12,234 nt of DNA, from the NCBI GenBank assembly GCA_964412395.1, contig CAYPOY010000136.1, positions 1-12,234 on the forward strand, given 5' to 3'. The notes beneath the pieces were generated by a model that saw only the letters and a program-made list of their open reading frames with translations, was not told the origin of the DNA and searched no databases. This document shows, in pieces, positions 1 through 7,719 of this stretch. The translations under genes were made by a program, and so were the position numbers. Numbering within the stretch: the first letter of the stretch is position 1; the number at the start of each line of letters is the position of its first letter. This DNA comes from CAYPOY01 sp964412395 (lineage in GTDB: Bacteria; Chloroflexota; Anaerolineae; B4-G1).

Positions 1-6
1 CGTGAG

Positions 7-38
7 AATCCGTTTCATCTGTGTGTATCCGTGTGCTA
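7..38. repeat. Degenerate ATCCGTG-type dispersed repeat, left copy
   Basis: The stretch is built of related units of about 10 bp (AATCCGTTTC, ATCTGTGTGT, ATCCGTGTGCT). A partial copy in opposite orientation lies at 239-264. The two share the blocks AATCCGTT, CATC and ATCCGTGT in the same order once one is reverse-complemented. Such runs are usually dispersed intergenic repeats; its genome-wide copy number cannot be judged here. I see no convincing promoter between this repeat and the first gene. Confidence 0.55.
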
Positions 39-99
39 TTTGTGCCTGTTTTGGTAAAGGGCCTGAGCAGTTACCACGAGTCTAATTCTGGAGAAGCGG

Positions 100-294
100 A
101 TGGATCGGTGCCCGGAATGTGGGAAAACGTTGCAGGATGCGCTCGTCGTATGCGGCCACTGTGGTGAGGTACTGCCGCTGCGGGTCGTCGTCGTGAGCGA
201 GGGCAGCCACGGCGGGGGATTTGCACTGGTGGCGGATAACACGGATGCGCAGGATGAACGGATTTCAACTCAGGAGGAGGTAAATGAGCAATGA
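100..294 (+). CDS. Small zinc-ribbon protein, translationally coupled to cas10
   Basis: This is a 64-residue protein that I cannot assign to a named family. Its first 22 residues hold a clear zinc ribbon, CPECG at C4/C7 and CGHCG at C18/C21, with 10 residues between the pairs. A hydrophobic strand (VLPLRVVVV, residues 24-32) and a Gly/His-containing turn follow. There is no signal peptide or membrane segment. GGAG at 90-93 sits 6 bases before ATG100. The 3' end overlaps cas10 by 11 bases and contains the cas10 ribosome binding site, so the two are probably translationally coupled. Residues 47-55 are encoded by an inverted copy of the repeat at 7-38, so the tail may be a chance extension of an older and shorter protein. 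It could bind nucleic acid or a protein partner, but the function is unknown. The alternative is a fortuitous ORF; the start context and the paired CxxC motifs argue against that. Confidence 0.6.
   Translation: MDRCPECGKTLQDALVVCGHCGEVLPLRVVVVSEGSHGGGFALVADNTDAQDERISTQEEVNEQ
239..264. repeat. ATCCGTG-type repeat, inverted right copy inside a coding region
   Basis: Read on the minus strand, this piece gives AATCCGTT, CATC and ATCCGTGT in the same order as positions 7-34. The two copies therefore form an imperfect inverted pair flanking the zinc-ribbon core. This copy is translated as residues 47-55 of the small protein and ends just before the cas10 ribosome binding site (AGGAGGAGG, 272-280). 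Confidence 0.55.
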
Positions 295-2773
295 GCAAAT
301 GACAAATGACGAGGTGTACCTGGCAGCGCTGGCCGGGCTGCTGCACGATGTGGGGAAGTTCGCGCAGCGGGCCGATTGGCAGCGCGGAAAACACACTGAC
401 GTGGGTGGGGAGTTCGTCCGCCAATACGTGCCTGAGCAGTGGCGGGAACACCTCTACCCCGTGATGGGTCACCACGACCACCCGCTCCAGGGACACGAGA
501 CCAAGGTGGTGGCGCTGGCCGACCGTCTCTCTGCCGCCGAGCGCGAAGAGGTGGATGAAAGCGGTGAGCGGCAATTGATCTCGATCTTCACCCAGATCGG
601 GAAGGAGGAGCAACGTCCAGGCAAGCAGTTCTGGCCCCTGGAACCCCTCACCCTGAGCGACGGCGCGCTCTTCCCTGGCGCTGCACTGCCTACCGATGAT
701 GAGACCAAAGCCTACGGTGCGCTATGGGATGGATTCGTCGAGACAGTCCAGGCATTGCCATCCAATGACTTGCCGACGTATCTGGAGGGGCTCTATTACG
801 CGCTCCAACGCTTCACGTGGTGTGTCCCTGGTGCCTACTACAGGGCATTGCCCGACGTATCCCTCTTCGATCACAGCCGCACCACGGCGGCGTTGGCCGT
901 CTGCCTCGCCGGGCTCGACGAGCCTGCACTGGATGGCCTGCTGATCGGTGGGCCACGACGAGACAAGCCACTGGTGCTATTGGTGGGCGGCGACCTCTCC
1001 GGCGTGCAGGACTTTATCTACACCATCACCGCGCGCGGTGCGGCCAAGGGACTGCGCGGACGCTCTTTCTACCTGCAACTTCTCACCGAGGCGGTGGCCC
1101 GTTTCATCCTGCGGGAACTGGGGCTTCCCATCACCAACCTGCTCTACGCCGGTGGTGGGCACTTTCACCTGCTGGCCCCTCTCAGCGCGGAAGAGAAGTT
1201 GCGAGGAATTCGCGCCGATGTGAGCCGCAAGCTGCTGGCCCACCACGGCGGCGACCTCTACCTGGCCCTGGGCTGGACAAAAGCCTCCGCCGACGACTTT
1301 AACCGCGAGCGCTTTGGGGAGAAGTGGCGCGAGGTAACGCAGGCGATGAACAAGGCCAAGCGACACCGCTTCGCGGAACTCGACGACGCTGACCTGTTGG
1401 TCAAAGAAGTATTTGGCCCGCTGGGCCGGGGCGGTGATAAGGAGGGCGAATGCCAGGTCTGCCACTTCGATGGGCCGGTCGAGATAGAGCACGCAGGCGA
1501 TGAGGAGCATGAGCGTCGCATCTGCCAGCTCTGCAAATCCCTGGAGAATCTGGGCGCCGATTTGCGTGAGGCTGACTACCTCCTGCTGGGCGAGGTCGAG
1601 CCAGAGGACACTGAGCGAGCAGGCTACGCTGAGGCGCTGGCGGCCTTCGGGCTGGCAGTGGGATTCACCAAAGCTGACGGCATGCCTGTCTTATACCTGC
1701 CTGACGACGTCCGGCGGGCCACATTGCTGGCGATGCGCGACTGGCCGGATGTAGCCGGTATGGCCGGCCGCGTTTCCCGCAAGCGTGGCTACGCCGTCGC
1801 GCCCGGCATTCGCTACACCGTCAACGTCACACCGCGCGTTTCCTCATCCGACCTGGAGACACCCGAGTTCGAGCGCTGCATTAAAGGTCTGGAATCCTGG
1901 GAAATACCCAAACAGGGTGACGTCAAGGAGTTTGACCTGATGCAAGAGCAGTCTCAAGGCGTCAAGCGGCTGGGTGTGTTGCGGATGGACGTGGATGACC
2001 TCGGTGATCTGTTCCGCTGGGGAATGCAGGAGGCCACCACCCTCTCCCGTGTGGTCTCGCTCAGCTTTGCCCTCTCGCTCTTCTTCGAGGGCTGGGTGGG
2101 TGAGTTGTGCCGTCGGATCAATGACGCCGGGACGGACAAGGTCTACGCCATCTACTCCGGTGGCGACGACCTCTTCGTCGTCGGCGCGTGGGACGCACTG
2201 CCGGGGCTGGCAGCCGCCATCCGCAGGGACCTCAACCGCTTCGCGGCAGGCAACTGCGCCGTGCACATCTCCGGCGGACTGACGCTGCACGCCGGAAAGT
2301 ACCCGCTCTACCAGGCCGCCGTGGACGCTGAAGCAGCCCTGGGCACGGCCAAAGACCTGGTGCGGGAGGACGGACACACGAAGGACGCTTTCAACTTCCT
2401 GGGCTTGACCATCCCCTGGGAGCGGTTCAGTGTCCTGGAGGGCGAAAAGGAACAACTGGTGAAATTGGTAAAGCCCACAAACGAGGGCGGCCTGGGCGTC
2501 TCTCAGGCACTGCTGCGAACACTGCTCCGGCTCTACGCCCGTTTCACCGACGCCGTCCAGGAGCGCGGCAAACCCTACTGGGGGCCGTGGATGTGGCAGG
2601 GGGCCTATTTCCTCAAGCGCATGGAAGGCCGCTACAAGGCCAAGGAAGAAGCACAAGCGGAAATCAAACGCATTCGAGAATCCTTGAAACAGGATGACTT
2701 TCGATACATTGAGACGTTAGGCCCGGCCGCTCGGTGGGCCGAACTATCGACGAGAAAGGAGCAAGAACAATGA
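284..2773 (+). CDS. cas10: Cas10/Csm1, large subunit of the type III-A effector
   Basis: At 829 residues this is the signature protein of a Csm complex. An N-terminal HD nuclease domain carries HD at 21-22, GHHDHP at 62-67 and the typical ALADRLSAAER at 77-87; the family uses it for target-activated ssDNA cleavage. The first palm domain begins near GGDLSGVQDFIY (235-246). A zinc finger follows with CQVC (C390/C393) and CQLC (C414/C417). The second palm domain has RMDVDDLG around D569-D572 and an intact SGGDDLF, GGDD at 626-629, which makes cyclic oligoadenylate from ATP. A helical D domain completes the protein. ATG284 is chosen because AGGAGGAGG at 272-280 fits it better than ATG299. The stop overlaps csm2 (ATGA). 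Both enzymatic sites look active. The csm2-csm5 context excludes Cmr2. Confidence 0.97.
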   Translation: MSNEQMTNDEVYLAALAGLLHDVGKFAQRADWQRGKHTDVGGEFVRQYVPEQWREHLYPVMGHHDHPLQGHETKVVALADRLSAAEREEVDESGERQLISIFTQIGKEEQRPGKQFWPLEPLTLSDGALFPGAALPTDDETKAYGALWDGFVETVQALPSNDLPTYLEGLYYALQRFTWCVPGAYYRALPDVSLFDHSRTTAALAVCLAGLDEPALDGLLIGGPRRDKPLVLLVGGDLSGVQDFIYTITARGAAKGLRGRSFYLQLLTEAVARFILRELGLPITNLLYAGGGHFHLLAPLSAEEKLRGIRADVSRKLLAHHGGDLYLALGWTKASADDFNRERFGEKWREVTQAMNKAKRHRFAELDDADLLVKEVFGPLGRGGDKEGECQVCHFDGPVEIEHAGDEEHERRICQLCKSLENLGADLREADYLLLGEVEPEDTERAGYAEALAAFGLAVGFTKADGMPVLYLPDDVRRATLLAMRDWPDVAGMAGRVSRKRGYAVAPGIRYTVNVTPRVSSSDLETPEFERCIKGLESWEIPKQGDVKEFDLMQEQSQGVKRLGVLRMDVDDLGDLFRWGMQEATTLSRVVSLSFALSLFFEGWVGELCRRINDAGTDKVYAIYSGGDDLFVVGAWDALPGLAAAIRRDLNRFAAGNCAVHISGGLTLHAGKYPLYQAAVDAEAALGTAKDLVREDGHTKDAFNFLGLTIPWERFSVLEGEKEQLVKLVKPTNEGGLGVSQALLRTLLRLYARFTDAVQERGKPYWGPWMWQGAYFLKRMEGRYKAKEEAQAEIKRIRESLKQDDFRYIETLGPAARWAELSTRKEQEQ

Positions 2774-3165
2774 GTCAAATAGACCTTCGCAAGATCATCG
2801 TGGACGGAGACGCCGAGGAGCTGGTCAGACAAGCAGAGGCGCTTGGCGAACAACTGGTCAAGCCTCTGACAACCTCGCAGATCCGCAACATCTTTGGCAC
2901 AGTACGCCGCATCGAGATGAACTGGCCCGAGAACGCGAGCGAGGAACAGGCACGCAAGGCTCACCGTGACCTCTTGCTGCTCAAGCCCAAATTGGCCTAT
3001 CAGGCCAAAAGGGAGGGCGAGAGAAAAGGGCGCGGTGTAGAGATGTTGCGTCAGGTGCTTGATCCGGCCATTGGCCTGGTCGAGGGTAAAAGAGGCCGGT
3101 TCCAGAACTTTGTGGATTTCTTCGAGGCCATCCTGGCCTACCATAAAGCCTACGGTGGCAATTAG
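2770..3165 (+). CDS. csm2: Csm2, small (Cas11-type) subunit
   Basis: This 131-residue, helix-rich, charged protein is the usual size for the Csm small subunit, which lines the crRNA-target duplex along the Csm filament. Diagnostic stretches are LTTSQIRNIFGTVRRIE in the middle, LLLLKPKLAYQAKREG near residues 75-90, and FVDFFEAILAYHKAYGGN at the C-terminus. The start at ATG2770 overlaps the cas10 stop as ATGA, with AAAGGAG at 2755-2761. An in-frame ATG at 2734 inside cas10 would add 12 residues, but it lacks a good ribosome binding site and removes the normal coupling. No catalytic residues are expected. Confidence 0.95.
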   Translation: MSQIDLRKIIVDGDAEELVRQAEALGEQLVKPLTTSQIRNIFGTVRRIEMNWPENASEEQARKAHRDLLLLKPKLAYQAKREGERKGRGVEMLRQVLDPAIGLVEGKRGRFQNFVDFFEAILAYHKAYGGN

Positions 3166-3176
3166 GAGGTGTTGCA

Positions 3177-3983
3177 ATGACTAGACAAGCTAACCTATAC
3201 GGACGTGTGTTCATCGAGTGCGAGATCGAGACCAAGACTGGCCTGCACATCGGCGGAGCCGAGAGTTCGCTCGCCATCGGCGGCGTGGATAACGTCATCA
3301 TCCGCGACCCGCTCTCCGGCCGGCCCTACGTCCCCGGTTCTTCCCTCAAAGGCAAGATGCGCTCGCAAATGGAAAAGTTCCACGGCCTGCCCCAGAACCG
3401 GCGCATCGGGCGGGACGTCTATATCCACGTCTGCGACAATGCCGGGGAGTATGCCGGCTGCGCCGTCTGCCACGTCTACGGTGTGCCGGGCGAGATGGAT
3501 TTTTCCACCTCCACCCGCCTGGTGGTGCGCGACGTGCAACTGACCGAGGAGAGCGTCGCCAAACTGGACGCGGCCAAGACCGACCTGCCCTTTAGCGAGG
3601 TCAAGTGGGAAGCCGCCATTGACCGTGTCACCTCCGCCGCCACGCCACGCCAGATGGAGCGCGTGCCCGCCGGGGCCGTCTTCGGGCCGACCGAACTGGT
3701 CTACTCCATCTACGAGCCCGCTGACGTGGGCCGTTTCGCCAACGTCGTCGAGGGTATGCAGCTCCTGGAGGACGACTACCTGGGCGGCTCCGGCTCCCGT
3801 GGCTCCGGCAAGGTCGCCTTCCGCAACATCCGCGTCTACGCCCGCGCGCGCGGCGCGTACCGCAAGGAGCGCGTCTTTCGGAAGGAGCCGTTCGAGAGCC
3901 TGAGCGAGTTGGCCGGACAGATGGACGCGCTGCTGATATGGCTGGCAAAGGACGGCGTGCCCGTTTCTGGCAAGGAGGGCTGA
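3177..3983 (+). CDS. csm3: Csm3, Cas7-type backbone subunit and target-RNA endonuclease
   Basis: At 268 residues this is the repeated backbone subunit of the Csm complex; it cuts bound target RNA at 6-nt intervals. The N-terminal TGLHIGG (21-27) and AIGGVDNVIIRDPLSG lead to VPGSSLKGKMR, the core RAMP motif. D38 in GGVD aligns with the catalytic Asp known in Csm3 (D33 in Streptococcus thermophilus), so slicing should be active. A His/Cys cluster at H84, C86, C95, C98 and H99 probably binds zinc, as in some thermophile Csm3 proteins. The Gly-rich loop GGSGSRGSGKVAF lies near residue 203. AGGAGGT at 3164-3170 is ideally placed before ATG3177. The csm2 gap is 11 bp, and csm4 begins 1 bp after the stop. 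Confidence 0.97.
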   Translation: MTRQANLYGRVFIECEIETKTGLHIGGAESSLAIGGVDNVIIRDPLSGRPYVPGSSLKGKMRSQMEKFHGLPQNRRIGRDVYIHVCDNAGEYAGCAVCHVYGVPGEMDFSTSTRLVVRDVQLTEESVAKLDAAKTDLPFSEVKWEAAIDRVTSAATPRQMERVPAGAVFGPTELVYSIYEPADVGRFANVVEGMQLLEDDYLGGSGSRGSGKVAFRNIRVYARARGAYRKERVFRKEPFESLSELAGQMDALLIWLAKDGVPVSGKEG

Positions 3984-3984
3984 T

Positions 3985-5166
3985 ATGGCCCAATGGACGA
4001 TCTATAGCCTGAAACCCAAACCCGGCGCGGGCTTCCACTTTGGGCTGCGCGGACTGGAGCAGGAAGACTCGGCCTCCCACTGCCCCTCCGACACGCTCTT
4101 CGCCGCGCTGGTCGCCACGCTGACCGACCTGGAGGGCGACGAGGGCGTGCGGGCGTTCACTGCGCCATTCCAAGACGGGCAGCCGCCCTTCCTGCTCACC
4201 TCCGTCTTCCCGCGTGTGGGCGACCTGACGCTGTTTCCCTTTCCCTTTATCAAGGCCGAGTTGACTCCACAGCCTGGCCAGCGCAAGTTGCTGAAACGGC
4301 TGCGCTACGTCTCGCCCGTCATCTTTCGCCGCATCCTCGGCCGGCAGTCGCTGGACGAGTACGCCGAGGACAACGACGACGGACACGGCCTCTTTTTGCA
4401 AGGCGGCAAGGTCTGGATCGCCACCGAGGAGATCAACTCGCTGCCCAAAGCCTGGCGGGAACTCACTCCCGAAGAGGTCAGGAAGCAGAGGGACTGGCGC
4501 GAGTGGCTCAGGGGCGAGGAGGGGCGCAGGTGGCTCGAGCAGCAAAAAGTATGGCAATCCAAGCCTGTGGACCGTGTCACCGTGGACCGTGCCGCCTCCG
4601 CCTCCTTAGTTTTCCGCATCGGGCGCACTGTCTACGCCCCCGGCTGCGGGCTTTGGTTCGGCGTCCAATGGCCCAACGGCGCCGACCCTGCCATGCAGAC
4701 GCAACTGGAAACGCTGCTGGCTCACCTGGGCGACCGCGGCCTGGGCGGCGAGCGCTCCGTCGGTTACGGCCAGTTTACCCTGGAGCAGGCTCCCCTGTCG
4801 CTCGACCTGCCGGAGAGAACGCCGGATGGCCCGGCCCTGACACTCTCCCGCTACCTGCCCCGCAAAGACGAACTGCCCGCCGCCTTGCAGGGGAAGGCTT
4901 CCTATCGCCTGGCGACCGTGCCAGGCTGGCTCAACGCGCCCGGCCACAAAGCGCAGCGCAGGAAGCAGGTGCGCATGCTGGCGGAAGGAGCCGTCTTCCA
5001 GCCCACAGGGTTGGGACCCTGGGGGCGACTGGCCGACGTGTGCCCTACCGGATGGGATAGTCACCCCATCTGGCGCTATGGCTACGCCTGCCCCGTTGGA
5101 GTGAGATGTGAGACCTTTAGGGTCTCTGAAGACCCTAAAGGTCTTGTCGGAGGTGAAAATGCCTGA
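3985..5166 (+). CDS. csm4: Csm4, Cas5-type subunit that holds the crRNA 5' tag
   Basis: Csm4 pairs with Cas10 at the base of the complex and binds the crRNA 5' tag. The N-terminus shows FHFGLRGLEQEDSASH followed by PSDTLFAALV, typical of Csm4. The Gly-rich RAMP loop LGGERSVGYGQF starts at residue 253. The second RAMP fold ends in PIWRYGYACPVGV (to V373), which looks like the natural end of the family. At 393 residues it is longer than the roughly 300 common for Csm4. The last 20 residues include a tail (376-387) encoded by a perfect hairpin and may be a later addition. AGGAGGG at 3973-3979 precedes ATG3985. The stop overlaps the csm5 start by 8 bp. Confidence 0.94.
   Translation: MAQWTIYSLKPKPGAGFHFGLRGLEQEDSASHCPSDTLFAALVATLTDLEGDEGVRAFTAPFQDGQPPFLLTSVFPRVGDLTLFPFPFIKAELTPQPGQRKLLKRLRYVSPVIFRRILGRQSLDEYAEDNDDGHGLFLQGGKVWIATEEINSLPKAWRELTPEEVRKQRDWREWLRGEEGRRWLEQQKVWQSKPVDRVTVDRAASASLVFRIGRTVYAPGCGLWFGVQWPNGADPAMQTQLETLLAHLGDRGLGGERSVGYGQFTLEQAPLSLDLPERTPDGPALTLSRYLPRKDELPAALQGKASYRLATVPGWLNAPGHKAQRRKQVRMLAEGAVFQPTGLGPWGRLADVCPTGWDSHPIWRYGYACPVGVRCETFRVSEDPKGLVGGENA
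5111..5144. repeat. Perfect 14-bp hairpin at the csm4/csm5 junction
   Basis: AGACCTTTAGGGTC (5111-5124) is followed by the 6-nt loop TCTGAA and by the exact reverse complement at 5131-5144. No T-run follows, so it is not an intrinsic terminator. It lies inside the last codons of csm4 and ends 4 bases before the csm5 ribosome binding site GGAGG (5149-5153). The near-perfect symmetry and location suggest a REP-like palindromic insertion. As mRNA, the stem could influence csm5 initiation or transcript processing. Confidence 0.85.
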
Positions 5167-6256
5167 GATCAGCCGTCACTACACGCTAAACCTGATGACG
5201 TTGAGTCCCCTGCACGTCGGCAGCGGGCAGGAGCTGCTACGCGACTACGACTACGTCGTCCGCCAGGGGCGCACCTGGCGCATAGACGAGGACGCGCTGC
5301 TCGACGCTGCGCTGGGCGGGGGAGAGTTCGATGAAGCCCTGCTGCGCCGTCCGGCGGCGGAACTGCTTCAGCCGTCCGACTTCCGGCTCGATTCTGCCCT
5401 CTTCCGCTACGTTGTCGAGGGGATGCCGCGCTCCAAGCAGAAGGGCGCTCGGCTGCGCGAGCAGATCAAGGACGTCTTCGACCAGCCCTACCTGCCCGGC
5501 TCCTCGCTCAAGGGGGCCTTCCGCACCGCGATCTTCGACTGGGCGCTGGCGCAAAGTCCCCAGGCGCTCGACACGCGCCGCCTCAAGGACAGCCGCAAGT
5601 GGGCCGCCCAGCCCATTGAGCGCGCCTTGCTGGGGCGCGACCCCAACCACGACTTGCTGCGGGCGCTCCACGTGGCCGATAGTGTCCCCCTGCCTCCCAA
5701 CAAGTCTCTTTCTATAGAGAACGCGCAGGTAATCACCGGTGGACAGCCAGGATCGCCCATTGAGGTAGAAGCACTGCGTCCCAACATACAACTGCGCGGC
5801 AGCGTCAAGTTGGATCTCTCCCTCTTCGCTGACCAGGCCGAGCGCAAACTTCGGTTGGGCGACCGACTCCAGTGGCTCAAAGACCTGATGAGCATCTGTC
5901 GGGCGCGGGTGACTCCCATCCTGACCGCCGAGCGGGACTGGTTCGCCCGGCGCTATCCCCACTCGCCCATCGCCGAATTCTACGCCCAACTCCACCAAGT
6001 GGTGACCGGCTTACCCGAAGAGCGCTGCCTCCTTCAAGTCGGTTGGGGAGGCGGCTGGCTCAACAAGACCGCCGGTCTGCGCCTGGACGACCGTCAGCGA
6101 GAGGACATCATCCGCCGCTACCGCCTGGCGCGGGGCAAGCGTCAGAAAGGTGACCCCTTTCCCAGGAGTCGCCGCGTCGTCCTTAATGCTCAGGGGCACC
6201 CCGTCGCCCCCCTTGGCTGGGTGCTGATCGAGATGAAGCCGGAGGTAACCCAATGA
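5159..6256 (+). CDS. csm5: Csm5, Cas7-like subunit at the crRNA 3' end
   Basis: At 365 residues this is the RAMP protein that caps the filament at the crRNA 3' end and assists crRNA maturation. The N-terminus LNLMTLSPLHVGSGQ is typical of Csm5. YLPGSSLKGAFRTAIFDWAL begins at Y111 and is the shared RAMP core. A conserved-looking Gly-rich stretch, GWGGGWLNKTAGL, lies near the C-terminus. ATG5159 is chosen because GGAGG at 5149-5153 precedes it and the 8-bp overlap with csm4 matches the coupling of the other genes. An in-frame ATG at 5108 would start before the hairpin and translate it, which seems unlikely. No nuclease motif is expected. Confidence 0.94.
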   Translation: MPEISRHYTLNLMTLSPLHVGSGQELLRDYDYVVRQGRTWRIDEDALLDAALGGGEFDEALLRRPAAELLQPSDFRLDSALFRYVVEGMPRSKQKGARLREQIKDVFDQPYLPGSSLKGAFRTAIFDWALAQSPQALDTRRLKDSRKWAAQPIERALLGRDPNHDLLRALHVADSVPLPPNKSLSIENAQVITGGQPGSPIEVEALRPNIQLRGSVKLDLSLFADQAERKLRLGDRLQWLKDLMSICRARVTPILTAERDWFARRYPHSPIAEFYAQLHQVVTGLPEERCLLQVGWGGGWLNKTAGLRLDDRQREDIIRRYRLARGKRQKGDPFPRSRRVVLNAQGHPVAPLGWVLIEMKPEVTQ

Positions 6257-7719
6257 CCGTTCTCCTCATCGCCAACATCGGCAGCCGGGACGTGTTGTTA
6301 CGAGGGGAAGACAAAAGTCCCTACCCTACCCGTCCCGAGGGACAAGCGTTGCTCAAACGCTACGATGCCGTCAAAGAGGATCTGTTGTTCCCTATCCTCA
6401 ACCCCTGCCTGAATTTTGTCCTGGCCCAGGAGGAAGGTGGAATTGATCGGATGGTGTTGATCGGCACCGACCAACCCGCCGAAGGCGACACCCTCAAAAC
6501 AGACAAGTATGGCGTGCCCTTTCGTGACAAGGATACCGTCCACTTTGCTCGCCTGATAGAGCGTCGTTACAGGGAAATTCATGCCCAACAGCCAGGCAAG
6601 ATAGGCACATCTACCGTCCGAGCTAATCCTGCCCTTTACGATGAGACAATGGTCGCCTACGATCGAATCGTGGGCCATTTGGCCGAGGCAGGCTACAGTA
6701 CGTGTTACGTGATTACCGCCGGCGGCACGCCGGCCTGCAACACGGCGCTCTTGCTCCAGGCTGTGCGCTACTTTGGCGAAAACTGCCGTACTGTTTACCT
6801 GCCCGAAGGAGGCGAACCATACGAGCTAAGTATTGGCCAGCAGATGCTCGATACCTTTCGAGAAGCCACGGCCCTCGACTACCTGGACACCTGCAACTTT
6901 GCGGCGGCGCTTCCTCTACTGGAAAGGCTGCGGCTCGAAGAGGGCATCCTGGCGCTGGCCCGCTACGCCCAGCATCGGCTCTACTTTGACTTTGACACGG
7001 CTCAGCAGGCGCTCCTCGCGGGTATGCGTCAGAGTATGGGAGAACTGCGACGGTTCCTCGATAGCCTGCGCCACGACTTGGACCTGCTGCAGGACCGCAA
7101 TCCAGACGCTCTCTTGCGCGAACTTTACCTCAACGCCCGTATCACCTTCTCACAGGGCCGCTACGTGGACTTTTTGGGGAGGATGTTTCGCTTTGAGGAA
7201 GGATTGGCGCGGCACATCGTCGAGCAGGAATACGGCGTAGGCACCCACGCCGTCAAAGACAAATTCGACTTTGTCCGTTTCGTCGAGGCCAACCCCGGCT
7301 TGCGGGCTTTCGTCACTGCGCCCGAACGGGCCAGGAACAACCAACCGCTCGATTACACCAGGATGAGCATTCCCGTGTGGATGGCCTTGATCGAACGGCT
7401 GGCCGTCGAAGGCCGGGCGGCTGATACAAGCCCTTCCCTATCATCCGAACGCCAGCAAGCTTACAGTTGGATTCACACCATCTTGCAGCGGATCGAACAA
7501 CTCAGCGGCCTGCGCAACAGCAGTATCGTCGCTCATGGCTACGAGCCGGTATCCCGGCGCATCGTCCTCGACGGTTACAACAAAGACAGCACTGCGGCAT
7601 CTGACCCTATCGTGGATATGGAAGCTGCGTTGCAGTACGTCGGCATCGAGGTAGGGCCTGATCCTTTCAAACGCATCACCGAGTTCTTGGTTCAGCAAGT
7701 ACGGCGCGACCGGCGTTAA
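6253..7719 (+). CDS. csm6: Csm6-like CARF-HEPN ribonuclease
   Basis: This 488-residue protein is the ancillary RNase of the locus. It is not part of the Csm particle but is switched on by cyclic oligoadenylate from Cas10. The N-terminal CARF domain (about 1-180) opens with a hydrophobic strand, VLLIANIGSRDVLL, and has the ligand-loop motif ITAGGTPACNTALL with GGTP at 157-160. A helical linker leads to a C-terminal HEPN domain with RNSSIVAH, R421 to H428, which fits the Rx4-6H active site of this superfamily and so should be catalytic. GGAGGT at 6241-6246 precedes ATG6253, which overlaps the csm5 stop. The TAA stop runs straight into a downstream ATG (TAATG). Some databases may file it under a related Csm6/Csx1 or TIGR02710-type family. 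Confidence 0.9.
   Translation: MTVLLIANIGSRDVLLRGEDKSPYPTRPEGQALLKRYDAVKEDLLFPILNPCLNFVLAQEEGGIDRMVLIGTDQPAEGDTLKTDKYGVPFRDKDTVHFARLIERRYREIHAQQPGKIGTSTVRANPALYDETMVAYDRIVGHLAEAGYSTCYVITAGGTPACNTALLLQAVRYFGENCRTVYLPEGGEPYELSIGQQMLDTFREATALDYLDTCNFAAALPLLERLRLEEGILALARYAQHRLYFDFDTAQQALLAGMRQSMGELRRFLDSLRHDLDLLQDRNPDALLRELYLNARITFSQGRYVDFLGRMFRFEEGLARHIVEQEYGVGTHAVKDKFDFVRFVEANPGLRAFVTAPERARNNQPLDYTRMSIPVWMALIERLAVEGRAADTSPSLSSERQQAYSWIHTILQRIEQLSGLRNSSIVAHGYEPVSRRIVLDGYNKDSTAASDPIVDMEAALQYVGIEVGPDPFKRITEFLVQQVRRDRR

Noticed and set aside
81..99. Promoter with TCTAAT as -10 box for the first gene
   Set aside because: The hexamer is only 4 bases from the ribosome binding site and no acceptable -35 lies 16-18 bp upstream.
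1844..2656. Long antisense ORF (270 codons) opposite cas10
   Set aside because: It is a shadow of GC-rich codon usage in cas10; the encoded sequence has no recognisable domain and no ribosome binding site of note.
3628..4557. Antisense ORF of 309 codons across csm3/csm4
   Set aside because: It spans two real genes in opposite sense and its product is Arg/Pro-rich and low in complexity, as expected for a shadow frame.
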